Shown here piece by piece: positions 24,589-32,381 of a stretch of DNA of 64,000 nucleotides (position 1 is the first letter of the stretch; each line of letters starts with the position of its first letter). Location of the stretch: assembly GCF_900117425.1 (NCBI RefSeq), contig NZ_FPEH01000011.1:558001-622000 (forward strand), read 5' to 3'. The notes beneath the pieces were generated by a model. The model saw only the letters and a program-made list of their open reading frames with translations, was not told the DNA's origin and searched no databases. The position numbers and the translations under genes are program-made. This DNA is from Novosphingobium sp. NDB2Meth1. Its GTDB lineage: Bacteria; Pseudomonadota; Alphaproteobacteria; Sphingomonadales; Sphingomonadaceae.

Positions 24589-26943
24589 TTGAAACTGTCA
24601 CCCACTCGCGTCATCCTTTCCGGCGTGAGTGCGATTGCTCTCTTCGCGTCGGTCGACATTCTGGGCTCCTGCATCGGGGGCCTGCTCGGCAATCGGTTCG
24701 ACGCCGGAGTTCTGCATGCGGCACAGCAATGTGCGGACCTGCTTGATCTCAAGACATTCCCGAAAAACCATCATGTGCTGAACGCGATGCACGAGGCTTT
24801 CGCGGAATCGCTGGGTGTGATGGCCAAGGCCTGTGCGGATGCCAACGTGACCGTGCAGGACTATGGCGCATCTCAGGCGCTGAACCGGATGGTGCGCTCG
24901 GGCAGTCTGACCCGGATGCACCCCGATGCTTCGAATGTTCCTGTCGCGCTGCTGCAGGAGCGGGTCGAGGCGATTTACGGGCATGACGGCATCAATGCTG
25001 CAGCGGCAGCGACAGCCAGCGTCATCACCATTGTCGAAAGCGCGATGGGCGTGCCGCTCACCGACGGGCTTCGCGCGGTCTTTCGCTTCGGGCATGGCAC
25101 ATATCCCGGTTGGGCCGGCAGTTTCGAGCTGTTCTTCGCGGACAAGGTGAAATCATCGACCCCGCTGTTCCGCATTCTGCAGTTCGACCGCAGCAATGCC
25201 ATCTACGCGCGCGCCGAGGCGCTGGTCGAACTCGCCGAGGCGCAGTCAGCCCGCATACAAGGCCTGATCGACGCGATTGCCGATCTCCGCGCCGAAATGA
25301 ACGCGGGATTCGCGAAAACAACCGCGCAGAATGAAGCAATTCTGGCGGCGATCGCTGCTCTTTCGGCGCAGATATCAGACCAGCGGGAAGCAGCACCCTT
25401 TGCGGTGGCGACCGAAGAGCTTGCCGCTTCTGACAAGGCCGAGGATCAAGGCATCCTGGCGGAGATTGTCGATGGAGGTCCGGAGGTTGTCGGTGACAGC
25501 CTTATGGCGCAGGTGCACGAAGGCAAGCGCCGCGATGCCGAAACCGCCAGACGAGCTGCCCGTATCTATGCGCCGTTTGCCCGAACAAAGGCGAAGGCAG
25601 CGTATGAACAAGCGGTCTTGCTTGACCCCACCGATGTCTGGTCGTGGATCGAACTCGGCAGGCTGAAGGCAGACTACGAGACGCTCGCCGCCGCGCGCAC
25701 GTGCTTCGGCAGCGCCTTGCAACACGTTACGGATGAGCGCGACCGCAGCGTACTCCATAACGAACTCGGGGCCGTTCTGGTCGCAGAAGGCAATCTGGCC
25801 GAAGCCTTGCACGAATTCCAGGCAGGTCTTGGCATCGTCGAAGCGCTCGCCAGGGCCGATACCTCCTCGGCCAGCCTCCGCCGAGATATTTCGGTCAGCC
25901 TCATCAAGGTCGGCGATGTCATGGTGGCGCAGGGACGCCTGGACGACGCGCTCGAGCGCTTCGACCGCAGCCTCGAAATCGCAGAATCGCTCGCCGCGGC
26001 CGATCCCTCCTCGGCCAGCCTCCGCCGCGACATTTCGGTTAGCCTCAACAGGGTCGGCGATGTCATGGTGGCGCAGGGACGCCTTACCGAGGCGCTCAAG
26101 CGCTTCGAACGCGGCCTCGAAATCATGGAAGCACTCGCCAGGGCCGATCCCTCCTCGGCCAGCCTCCGCCGCGACATTTCGGTGAGCCTCATCAAGGTCG
26201 GCGATGTCATGGTGGAGCAGGGACGCCTGGACGACGCGCTCAAGCGCTTCGAACGCGGCCTCGAAATCATGGAAGCACTCGCCAGGGTCGATCCTTCTTC
26301 GGCCAGCCTCCGCCGCGACATCTCGGTCAGCCTCGACAGCGTCGGCGATGTCATGGTGGCGCAGGGACGCCTGGACGACGCGCTCGAGCGATTCGAACGC
26401 GGCCTTGGCATCCGCGAAGCGCTGGCCGAGGCCGATCCCTCCTCGGCCAGCCTCCGCCGCGATATTTCGGTCAGCTTCAACAATGTCGGCGATGTCATGG
26501 TGGCGCAGGGACGCCTGGACGACGCGCTCGCGCGCTTCGAACGCGGCCTTGGCATCCGCGAAGCGCTGGCCGAGGCCGATCCCTCCTCGGCCAGCCTCCG
26601 CCGCGATATTTCGGTCAGCTTCAACAAGGTCGGCGATGTTATGGTGGCGCAGGGACGCCTGGACGACGCGCTCACGCGCTTTGAACGCGGCCTTGGCATC
26701 CGCGAAGCGCTCGCCAGGGCCGATCCTTCCTCGGCGAGCAACAAACGCGATGTGTTCGTTTCGCTCATTCGCGTGGCCGGGGTGCTTGCGGAGCTTGGCC
26801 GGAGCGCTGAGGCGCTTGAGCTTGCGCGGCAGGCGGAGGGGATCAGCGCTGCGTTGGTGGCGCTGGCGCCGGATCATGCGGTGTTTGCGAACGATCTGGC
26901 AATTGTGCGGGGCTTTGTGGCGGAGCTGGAAAGAGGCGCGTGA
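24589..26943 (+). CDS. TPR-repeat protein with membrane anchor and coiled coil
   Basis: A 784-aa protein of unknown function. A hydrophobic N-terminal segment (about 8-36) could be an anchor. A unique alpha-rich domain follows to about 200, then a coiled coil (about 205-262), a generic TPR-like part (about 320-420), and from residue 423 seven 48-aa TPR-type units. The units share ASLRRDISVSL, VGDVMVAQGRLDDAL and RFERGL and are nearly identical at the DNA level (144-bp period from 25855). Such arrays usually bind proteins or peptides. No ATG is available near the front; TTG 24589 is tentative and a GTG near 24625 is an alternative. It could be a sensor or scaffold; no effector domain is recognised. 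Confidence 0.7.
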   Translation: MKLSPTRVILSGVSAIALFASVDILGSCIGGLLGNRFDAGVLHAAQQCADLLDLKTFPKNHHVLNAMHEAFAESLGVMAKACADANVTVQDYGASQALNRMVRSGSLTRMHPDASNVPVALLQERVEAIYGHDGINAAAAATASVITIVESAMGVPLTDGLRAVFRFGHGTYPGWAGSFELFFADKVKSSTPLFRILQFDRSNAIYARAEALVELAEAQSARIQGLIDAIADLRAEMNAGFAKTTAQNEAILAAIAALSAQISDQREAAPFAVATEELAASDKAEDQGILAEIVDGGPEVVGDSLMAQVHEGKRRDAETARRAARIYAPFARTKAKAAYEQAVLLDPTDVWSWIELGRLKADYETLAAARTCFGSALQHVTDERDRSVLHNELGAVLVAEGNLAEALHEFQAGLGIVEALARADTSSASLRRDISVSLIKVGDVMVAQGRLDDALERFDRSLEIAESLAAADPSSASLRRDISVSLNRVGDVMVAQGRLTEALKRFERGLEIMEALARADPSSASLRRDISVSLIKVGDVMVEQGRLDDALKRFERGLEIMEALARVDPSSASLRRDISVSLDSVGDVMVAQGRLDDALERFERGLGIREALAEADPSSASLRRDISVSFNNVGDVMVAQGRLDDALARFERGLGIREALAEADPSSASLRRDISVSFNKVGDVMVAQGRLDDALTRFERGLGIREALARADPSSASNKRDVFVSLIRVAGVLAELGRSAEALELARQAEGISAALVALAPDHAVFANDLAIVRGFVAELERGA
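25855..26754 (+). repeat. 144-bp coding tandem repeats (seven units)
   Basis: Unit starts are at 25855, 25999, 26143, 26287, 26431, 26575 and 26719, each beginning with the codons for (A/V)D(P/T)SSAS. Units 5 and 6 are almost the same base for base. The seventh diverges after SSAS. This points to recent duplication or gene conversion. Confidence 0.9.
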
Positions 26944-26969
26944 GTTTGCAAGCGGCGCGCGTGGCTGCT

Positions 26970-27002
26970 CTGGATTGCTTCGCTGCGCTCGCAGTGACGA
27001 GA
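26970..27002. repeat. Dispersed repeat (GATTGCTTCGCTGCGCTCGCA family)
   Basis: A single copy of the element related to 57117-57150 and 61038-61124, in the gap after the TPR gene. Confidence 0.6.
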
Positions 27003-27013
27003 TCGGGGTGTTT

Positions 27014-27043
27014 TGTTCATTTAAATCATCGCAAACCTGAACA
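27014..27043 (+). promoter_or_regulatory. TGTTCA-N18-TGAACA element
   Basis: An inverted hexamer pair with an 18-nt spacer, about 120 bp upstream of the secreted-protein gene at 27163. The identical pair with the same spacer occurs at 47675-47704 before another secreted-protein gene. It is probably a shared regulator site or a promoter component. Confidence 0.5.
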
Positions 27044-27162
27044 ACGGCTGCATTGGCCATTCCGCGTGCAGTCAGGCGGCAAAGCCTAATCCCATCCTCG
27101 ACGGCGACGAATCGCGGCGGGATGATCCGCTTGGCCTTTCCTTCGCCCGCAGGAGATGGACC

Positions 27163-27612
27163 ATGTTGAACTTCGCGAAGAAGGCCGTGCTGGCAGTCAC
27201 CCTTGCCGCCACCGCGCTCGCCAGCGCCACGCCGGCGATGGCGGATCCCTATTACGGCGGCGGCTATGGCGGCTATCGCCACCATCGCGGCGGCGACAGC
27301 ACCGGCGCGGCGATTGCGGGGGGCATCATCGGCCTTGCGCTTGGGGCGATCATCGTTTCGGCGGCGAACAGCAATCGCAACCGGGATCGCGACCACGCCT
27401 ATCGCCGGTACGACAACCGCTATCAGGGCCAATACCAGAACCAGTATCGGGGCCAGCCCAGCTGGCAGGGCGCCTATAACGGCGATCCCTATGACCAGCG
27501 CTATCAGGGCGGGCAGCCGGGCTACAGCCGCGATGGTTATCCGCAAGGGAACGACGGCTACTACGACCGGCGCGGCTATCGCGATCCGGATTATGACCAG
27601 GACGGCAACTGA
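27163..27612 (+). CDS. Secreted Gly/Tyr/Arg-rich protein with glycine-zipper segment
   Basis: A 149-aa protein with a signal peptide (about 1-28, ending TPAMA). A Gly/Tyr/His-rich patch follows, then a hydrophobic glycine-zipper-like stretch (GAAIAGGIIGLALGAIIV, about 49-66). The long polar tail is full of Tyr, Gln, Arg and Asp (repeated YQ/YN pairs). It may be a periplasmic or outer-membrane-associated protein. AGGAG precedes the ATG by 7 nt. It is paralogous in plan to the next gene. Confidence 0.72.
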   Translation: MLNFAKKAVLAVTLAATALASATPAMADPYYGGGYGGYRHHRGGDSTGAAIAGGIIGLALGAIIVSAANSNRNRDRDHAYRRYDNRYQGQYQNQYRGQPSWQGAYNGDPYDQRYQGGQPGYSRDGYPQGNDGYYDRRGYRDPDYDQDGN

Positions 27613-27729
27613 TCGCAGCTTTGGAGCGGCGCGGCGCATTGCCCGCGCCGCTTCAGAAACGGTTCAGCCCGGAGGCGCTCCTCTTTGCAGCACATGCAGG
27701 CCGGACCGGGCCTGCCAAGGAGAACAGCC

Positions 27730-28107
27730 ATGAAGCTTTGGAAACCAGGACTTGTCGCTGCCGCGCTCGCTGCGGGCAGCATGGCGATGGCGGTGCCGGC
27801 CGAGGCGCACGGGCGGCGCGGCAACGATGCCGCCATCGCGATCGGCGCAGGCGTGCTGGGGCTAGCCGTGGGCGCGGCGATCGCATCGGACCGCAATTCG
27901 GACGTCTATGTCCGCTATGACAACCGCCCGCGCTATTACGGCGGGTATTACTACCCGGCCTATCCGGTCTACCGCCCCTATCCGGTGTGGCGCGGCTATG
28001 ATCCGCGCTATGAACAATGGCGGCGCTGGCGCGAGCACGAGCGTTGGGAACACGAACGCTGGGAGCATGATCGTTGGGGTGATCGTGGAGGCTGGCGCGG
28101 TTGGTAA
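27730..28107 (+). CDS. Secreted Tyr/Trp/Arg-rich protein with glycine-zipper segment
   Basis: A 125-aa protein with a signal peptide (about 1-27, ending AEAHG), a short glycine-zipper segment (AIAIGAGVLGLAVGAAIA), and a tail rich in Tyr-Pro and in RWEHERWEHDRW repeats. The overall plan matches the preceding gene, so the two may be ancient duplicates. ATG 27730 follows AAGGAGAACAGCC. A TTCAG-N6-TTCAG direct repeat lies in the gap upstream (near 27653-27668). Function unknown. Confidence 0.72.
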   Translation: MKLWKPGLVAAALAAGSMAMAVPAEAHGRRGNDAAIAIGAGVLGLAVGAAIASDRNSDVYVRYDNRPRYYGGYYYPAYPVYRPYPVWRGYDPRYEQWRRWREHERWEHERWEHDRWGDRGGWRGW

Positions 28108-28148
28108 GCTCGGGTCCTCCAAGCTTGCGCCTCCACGAACCCCTGCAC

Positions 28149-28200
28149 GCACCGGTCACCTTGCGGCGTCATGCGCCAAGGTGATCGGTGCGCCTTTCTT
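28149..28200 (+). terminator. Intrinsic terminator of the secreted-protein genes
   Basis: GCACCGGTCACCTTG (28149-28163) pairs with CAAGGTGATCGGTGC (28177-28191) with one G/T mismatch, followed by GCCTTTCTT. This is a strong stem with a T-rich tail just before the glycosyltransferase gene. Confidence 0.8.
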
Positions 28201-28218
28201 ATATGAGCAAAAGACACT

Positions 28219-29463
28219 ATGGCCGCGCGGATGGACCGCCCTGCCCCAGCCGAGAGCTTCGATACCGCGCCGGAACCGAGCTTCGCCGAAGCGCCGCTCA
28301 AGGGGCTGCGGGTCGCGCTGCTGAGCGGCAATTACAATTATGTGCGCGACGGGGCGAACCAGGCACTGAACCGGCTGGTGGGCTATCTCCAGCGGCAGGG
28401 CGCGCAAGTCCATGTGTTCGCGCCCAAGGTGAGAAAGCCCGCGTTTCCTTCGATGGGCAAGCTGGTGGGGCTGCCTTCGTTTCCCGTGCCGGGCCGCGCG
28501 GAGTATCGCATTCCCTTCGCATTGGGCCGGAAGGCGCGCGCCGACCTCAAGGCATTCCAGCCGAATGTCGTCCACGTCTCCTCGCCCGATCCGGCGGCGC
28601 ACCGCGCGGTGACCTGGGCACGCGGACGCGGGTTGCCGGTGCTGGCAAGCGTGCACACCCGCTTCGACACCTACCCGCGCTATTACAACATGGCGTGGCT
28701 GGAGCCGATCCTGACCGCGCTGCTGCGCCGGTTCTACCGCCGCTGCGATGCGCTGGTGGCGCCGTCCGAATCGATGGCGCAAGTGCTGCGCGAGGAGCGC
28801 ATGAACTACGACATCTCGCTGTGGTCGCGCGGGGTGGACCGGACGATCTTCAACCCCGGCCGGCGCGATCTGGAATGGCGGCGCAGTCTGGGCATTGCCG
28901 ACGACGAGGTGGTGATCGGCTTTCTCGGGCGGCTGGTGATGGAAAAGGGGCTCGACGTGTTTTCGGACACGATCGACGAGCTTAACCGCCGCGGCACGCG
29001 TGAAGGCACGCGCCACCGGGTGATGGTGGTGGGCGAAGGCCCGGCGCGGACGTGGTTCGAGGCGCGGCTGCCGGGCGCGGTGTTCACCGGGTTTCAGGGC
29101 GGCAAGGATCTGGGGCGCGCGGTGGCGGCGATGGACGTGCTGTTCAACCCGAGCGTGACCGAGACATTCGGCAACGTGACGCTGGAAGCGATGGCCTGCG
29201 CGGTACCGGTCGTGGCGGCGGCGGCGACGGGGAGCCAGAGCCTTGTTTCCGACGGCGTTTCGGGCCGCCTGATCGCGCCGGGGGCACTGCATCACTTTGC
29301 CGAGGCGCTGCGGGCCTATGTCGAGAATGCCGACCTGCGTGCGCAGCACGGCGCGGCGGGCGAACGGCGGTCGCTCGATTTCAGCTGGGATGCGATCAAC
29401 CAGGCGGTGGCGGACACCTACCTGAGGCTGATCCGCCAGAAGGACGCGCTGAAGCGGCGCTAG
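28219..29463 (+). CDS. Glycosyltransferase family 1 (GT4-type) protein
   Basis: A 414-aa GT-B glycosyltransferase. The acceptor half starts LRVALLSGNYNYVRDGANQALNRLVGYL-like at about residue 30. HVSSPDP and SVHTRFDTYPRYYN are typical of GDP-mannose-dependent mannosyltransferases. The donor half carries GFLGRLVMEKGLDVF and the E-x7-E motif in FNPSVTETFGNVTLEAMACAVPV-like sequence (about 310-332). It resembles enzymes that add mannose or glucose to diacylglycerol-type lipids; the substrate is inferred. It ends tail to tail with the next gene, overlapping it. Confidence 0.85.
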   Translation: MAARMDRPAPAESFDTAPEPSFAEAPLKGLRVALLSGNYNYVRDGANQALNRLVGYLQRQGAQVHVFAPKVRKPAFPSMGKLVGLPSFPVPGRAEYRIPFALGRKARADLKAFQPNVVHVSSPDPAAHRAVTWARGRGLPVLASVHTRFDTYPRYYNMAWLEPILTALLRRFYRRCDALVAPSESMAQVLREERMNYDISLWSRGVDRTIFNPGRRDLEWRRSLGIADDEVVIGFLGRLVMEKGLDVFSDTIDELNRRGTREGTRHRVMVVGEGPARTWFEARLPGAVFTGFQGGKDLGRAVAAMDVLFNPSVTETFGNVTLEAMACAVPVVAAAATGSQSLVSDGVSGRLIAPGALHHFAEALRAYVENADLRAQHGAAGERRSLDFSWDAINQAVADTYLRLIRQKDALKRR

Positions 29464-29894
29464 CGCAGTACGCCCCTGGCGGCCATGCTGCGCGCGTAGA
29501 TCAGGAAGAAGACGAGCGCGGACCACACCATGAGGATCAGGCCGATGGGGCCTGCCTGCGGTGGGTGGAGCCAGAACTCCTGCGTGAGCTGGCTGACCGC
29601 AAGACCGGCGAGCGAAAGCGCGAAGGCGGGTACGGCGAGGCGCGAGCGGGCCAGCAGCAGGAGCGAGCCTGCAAGGGAGCCCCACACGCCGAGTGCCCAG
29701 AAGGCGGTGAGCCAGCCCGGCAATGCGGCCATGTAGGCAACGCTTTCGGCGTTCATCCCCATGCTGGCGAAATAGCTTTCGGGCGAAAGCTTGGACATCA
29801 GATAATCGTAGCAGCCGAACAGGTTCCACAGCAGGCTGAGGACGGCGACGAACCAGAAGGATACCGTTGCTCTAGGTCTTGGGTTCAGGGGCAT
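29460..29894 (-). CDS. Four-helix inner-membrane protein, unknown function
   Basis: A 144-aa polytopic protein. Hydrophobic helices lie at about 10-30, 53-72, 78-96 and 112-135. The loop between the first two has YDYLMSKLSPESYFASMG. This layout (sugar-transporter-like or DoxX-like size) is common in proteobacteria, but no motif gives a function. Start ATG 29894 is followed by a short basic segment; the frame is open further upstream without support. Confidence 0.7.
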   Translation of the reverse strand: MPLNPRPRATVSFWFVAVLSLLWNLFGCYDYLMSKLSPESYFASMGMNAESVAYMAALPGWLTAFWALGVWGSLAGSLLLLARSRLAVPAFALSLAGLAVSQLTQEFWLHPPQAGPIGLILMVWSALVFFLIYARSMAARGVLR

Positions 29895-29904
29895 CAGTGT
29901 TCTC

Positions 29905-29935
29905 CCGCTCCGGCGCCGATGATACGCCGGAGCGG
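29905..29935 (-). terminator. Hairpin downstream of the DUF2218-PadR operon
   Basis: CCGCTCCGGCG (29905-29915) and CGCCGGAGCGG (29925-29935) form a perfect 11-bp stem immediately 3' of the DUF2218 gene on the minus strand. No T-run follows, so termination is only probable. Confidence 0.5.
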
Positions 29936-29947
29936 AAGGAAGGGCAA

Positions 29948-30280
29948 TCAACCTGCCAGATCGGACCAATCCCACGTCAGCGTCTCGCGGAAGGCGAAGC
30001 GGTCGATGTGGCGTTCGACGGCGCCTTTGAGGCCGCCCAGCTGGCCCGGCTCGCTGGCATCGATGCGGCATTCGAGTGCTTCGGGGTGCGCCGTGAAGGT
30101 GACGAGCGCGTCACCCGCCCACGAGGCGCCGCGCGCGTCGCGGGGGAAGGTGACGGTGCCCCGCTGCGCATCGAAGCTGACGGCAAGGTTGTGTTCCCAG
30201 TGCTTGCAGACCTGTTGGAGGTACTTGCTGGCATGGGCTGTGGCGACGTTGGCGATTGCACTGCTGGACTCTGGGCTCAT
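29948..30280 (-). CDS. DUF2218 family protein
   Basis: A 110-aa cytosolic protein of the DUF2218 family. Typical features are the SKYLQQVCKHWEHNLAV start, the mid strand GTVTFPRDARG and the C-terminal HIDRFAFRE. The family often sits next to iron-uptake or PadR-type regulators and may bind a metal or metal complex, but this is inference. It overlaps the PadR gene by 4 nt (ATGA) and is therefore co-expressed with it. Confidence 0.85.
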   Translation of the reverse strand: MSPESSSAIANVATAHASKYLQQVCKHWEHNLAVSFDAQRGTVTFPRDARGASWAGDALVTFTAHPEALECRIDASEPGQLGGLKGAVERHIDRFAFRETLTWDWSDLAG

Positions 30281-30954
30281 TGCGCGGCTCCGAGGCGTTC
30301 GATCTTGCGGGCGGCTTCGTCGAGGATATCGGCGATCTGGTGGGCGGTAGGTTCGTCGAGACCGCGGCCGGCGCGGTGGCGCAGCGCGATCATCAGGTTG
30401 GCCATGGCGCGGCGCAAGGGCGGGCTGCCGGTGCGGCCTTCGGCGTCAGCGCGGGCCTTGCCGAAATCGCCGAGGCGCTGGACGATGGCCTTGGCTTCCT
30501 CCAGCCGGGGCGCAAGTTCGGCGCGGCCAGCATCGGTGATGGTGAAGGCCTTGCGGGCGCCCTCCCCCGGAACCTCTGCGATCATGCCTTCGTCGACCAG
30601 AAGCGAGAGCGTGGGATAGACCACGCCGGGGCTGGGCGCATAGGCGCCGGCGGCGAGTTCCTCGATCGCCTTGATCAGTTCGTAGCCGTGGCGGTCCTGC
30701 TCGTCGAGCAAGAGCAAAAGCAGGAGGCGCAGTTCGCCGGGGCCGAACATGCGGCCACCCCTGCCGCCATGGCGGCCGCGGCGTCCGCCAAAGCCCGGGC
30801 CTTCATCGTCCCAGTCCTCGCCGCCGCCCCAGCCACCGAAGCCGCCGCGGTGTCCCCAACCGCCGCCAAATCCTCTGGCCATCATCTTCATGGCGAAGTG
30901 GTGTTTATGGCCATGTCCGTGGCCGTGAAAAGAGTTGTCCTTGGCGAATCGCAT
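30277..30954 (-). CDS. PadR family transcriptional regulator with His/Gly-rich N-terminus
   Basis: A 225-aa regulator. The first 75 residues are unusual: HGHGHGHKHH, then Gly/Arg/Trp-rich repeats, a possible metal-binding tail. A PadR winged helix follows from about 80 (LLLLLLLDEQDRHGYELIKAIEE, in parts) with SPGVVYPTLSLLVDEGMI. A C-terminal helical part comes last. ATG 30954 has AAGGA 6 nt upstream; an upstream in-frame ATG (30975) is possible. A 12-bp palindrome just upstream is a likely autoregulatory site. It probably represses itself and the DUF2218 gene in response to a metal or envelope signal (inference). Confidence 0.85.
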   Translation of the reverse strand: MRFAKDNSFHGHGHGHKHHFAMKMMARGFGGGWGHRGGFGGWGGGEDWDDEGPGFGGRRGRHGGRGGRMFGPGELRLLLLLLLDEQDRHGYELIKAIEELAAGAYAPSPGVVYPTLSLLVDEGMIAEVPGEGARKAFTITDAGRAELAPRLEEAKAIVQRLGDFGKARADAEGRTGSPPLRRAMANLMIALRHRAGRGLDEPTAHQIADILDEAARKIERLGAAQ

Positions 30955-30984
30955 TGTGCGTCCTTGATGTTTCATGATGGCTCT

Positions 30985-30996
30985 AAGATATATCTT
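30985..30996. promoter_or_regulatory. Palindromic operator AAGATATATCTT
   Basis: A perfect 12-bp AT-rich palindrome 31 bp upstream of the PadR gene start, in an otherwise GC-rich region and between divergent genes (PadR and rarA). PadR-family proteins commonly bind such dyads in their own promoters. Confidence 0.6.
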
Positions 30997-31058
30997 TAAA
31001 CAATCTTGGCAAGAGGGTGGATGCAAAATCGTCTGGAGGTGACTAGATCGGGAGGACG

Positions 31059-32381
31059 ATGGCCGATCTCTTCGCCCCTGCCCCCGCCGAAACGCCGCGC
31101 GAGCACGCTGCCGATGATGCGCCGCTGGCCGAGCGGCTGCGTCCGGCAAACCTTGGCGAAGTCGTGGGCCAGGATCACCTGACGGGGCCGGACGGCGCGA
31201 TTGGCCGGATGGTCGCGGCGGGGAAGCTCTCCTCGATCGTGCTGTGGGGGCCGCCGGGCACGGGCAAGACGACCATCGCGCGGCTGCTCGCCGATGCGGT
31301 GGGGCTGCGCTACGTGGCGATCAGCGCGGTGTTTTCGGGCGTGGCGGACCTCAAGAAGGCCTTTGCCGAGGCGGAAGCCATGGCGCAGATCGGGCGCAAG
31401 ACCTTGCTGTTCGTGGACGAGATCCACCGCTTCAATCGGGCGCAGCAGGATGGGTTTCTGCCCTATGTCGAGAAGGGCACCGTCACGCTGGTCGGCGCGA
31501 CGACCGAGAACCCGAGCTTTGCGCTGAACGCGGCGCTCCTCAGCCGCGCGCAAGTGCTGATCCTGCACCGGCTGGATGCCGAGGCGCTGGGATCGTTGCT
31601 GGCGCGGGCCGAGGAGCTGACGGGCCTGCGTTTGCCGCTGACGCCGCCGGCGCGCGAGGCGCTGATTGCCTCGGCGGATGGCGACGGGCGGTTTCTGCTG
31701 GGGCAGGCGGAGACGCTGTTCGATGTCTCGCTGCCTGCGCCGCTCGGGCCGGAGGACCTCGCGAAGTTCCTGATGCGGCGGGTGGCGGTCTACGACAAGG
31801 ACCGCGACGGGCACTACAACCTGATTTCCGCGCTCCACAAGGCGCTGCGCGGTTCGGACCCGCAGGCGGCGCTCTACTACATGGCGCGGATGCTGACGGC
31901 AGGCGAGGAGCCGCTCTACGTGCTGCGACGTCTGGTGCGCTTTGCCAGCGAGGACATCGGGCTCGCCGACCCGCAGGCGCTGGTGCAGTGCCTGGCGGCA
32001 AAGGATGCCTACCAGTTCCTCGGCTCGCCGGAGGGGGAACTCGCCATCGTGCAGGCGTGCCTCTATCTCGCCACCGCGCCCAAATCGAACGCGGCCTATG
32101 CGGCGCAGAAGGCGGCTTTCGCGAGCGCGCGGGAGACGGGATCGCTTTCACCTCCGGCGCATATCCTCAATGCCCCGACCAAGCTGATGAAGGAGATCGG
32201 CTATGGCGAGGGCTATGCCTATGACCACGAGGCGGAGGACGGCTTTTCGGGCGCCGACTACTGGCCCGAGGGGATGCGCGCGCAGACGTTCTACAAGCCG
32301 GTCGAGCGCGGGTTCGAGCGCGAGATCCAGAAGCGGCTCGACTGGTGGGACAAGAAGCGGCGTGAGCGGCGGGGGGAATGA
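31059..32381 (+). CDS. rarA: Replication-associated recombination protein RarA/MgsA
   Basis: A 440-aa AAA+ ATPase of the RarA/WRNIP1 clamp-loader-like family, active at stalled forks. The N-terminal PLAERLRPANLGEVVGQDHL is followed by Walker A GPPGTGKTT, Walker B LLFVDEIHRFNRAQQDGFLPYVE (in parts) and GATTENPSF. The C-terminal tetramerisation half contains SEDIGLADP and GSPEGEL. Length is typical. The stop overlaps the next ATG by 4 nt. Confidence 0.95.
   Translation: MADLFAPAPAETPREHAADDAPLAERLRPANLGEVVGQDHLTGPDGAIGRMVAAGKLSSIVLWGPPGTGKTTIARLLADAVGLRYVAISAVFSGVADLKKAFAEAEAMAQIGRKTLLFVDEIHRFNRAQQDGFLPYVEKGTVTLVGATTENPSFALNAALLSRAQVLILHRLDAEALGSLLARAEELTGLRLPLTPPAREALIASADGDGRFLLGQAETLFDVSLPAPLGPEDLAKFLMRRVAVYDKDRDGHYNLISALHKALRGSDPQAALYYMARMLTAGEEPLYVLRRLVRFASEDIGLADPQALVQCLAAKDAYQFLGSPEGELAIVQACLYLATAPKSNAAYAAQKAAFASARETGSLSPPAHILNAPTKLMKEIGYGEGYAYDHEAEDGFSGADYWPEGMRAQTFYKPVERGFEREIQKRLDWWDKKRRERRGE

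Noticed and set aside
25855..26754. 144-bp repeats as a CRISPR or satellite array
   Set aside because: The period is a multiple of three, the frame is kept throughout, and the units encode a TPR-like 48-aa motif.
24589..26943. Complete antiphage (Avs/NLR-like) system
   Set aside because: TPR repeats are present but there is no NTPase (STAND) domain, no known effector domain and no defence neighbours.
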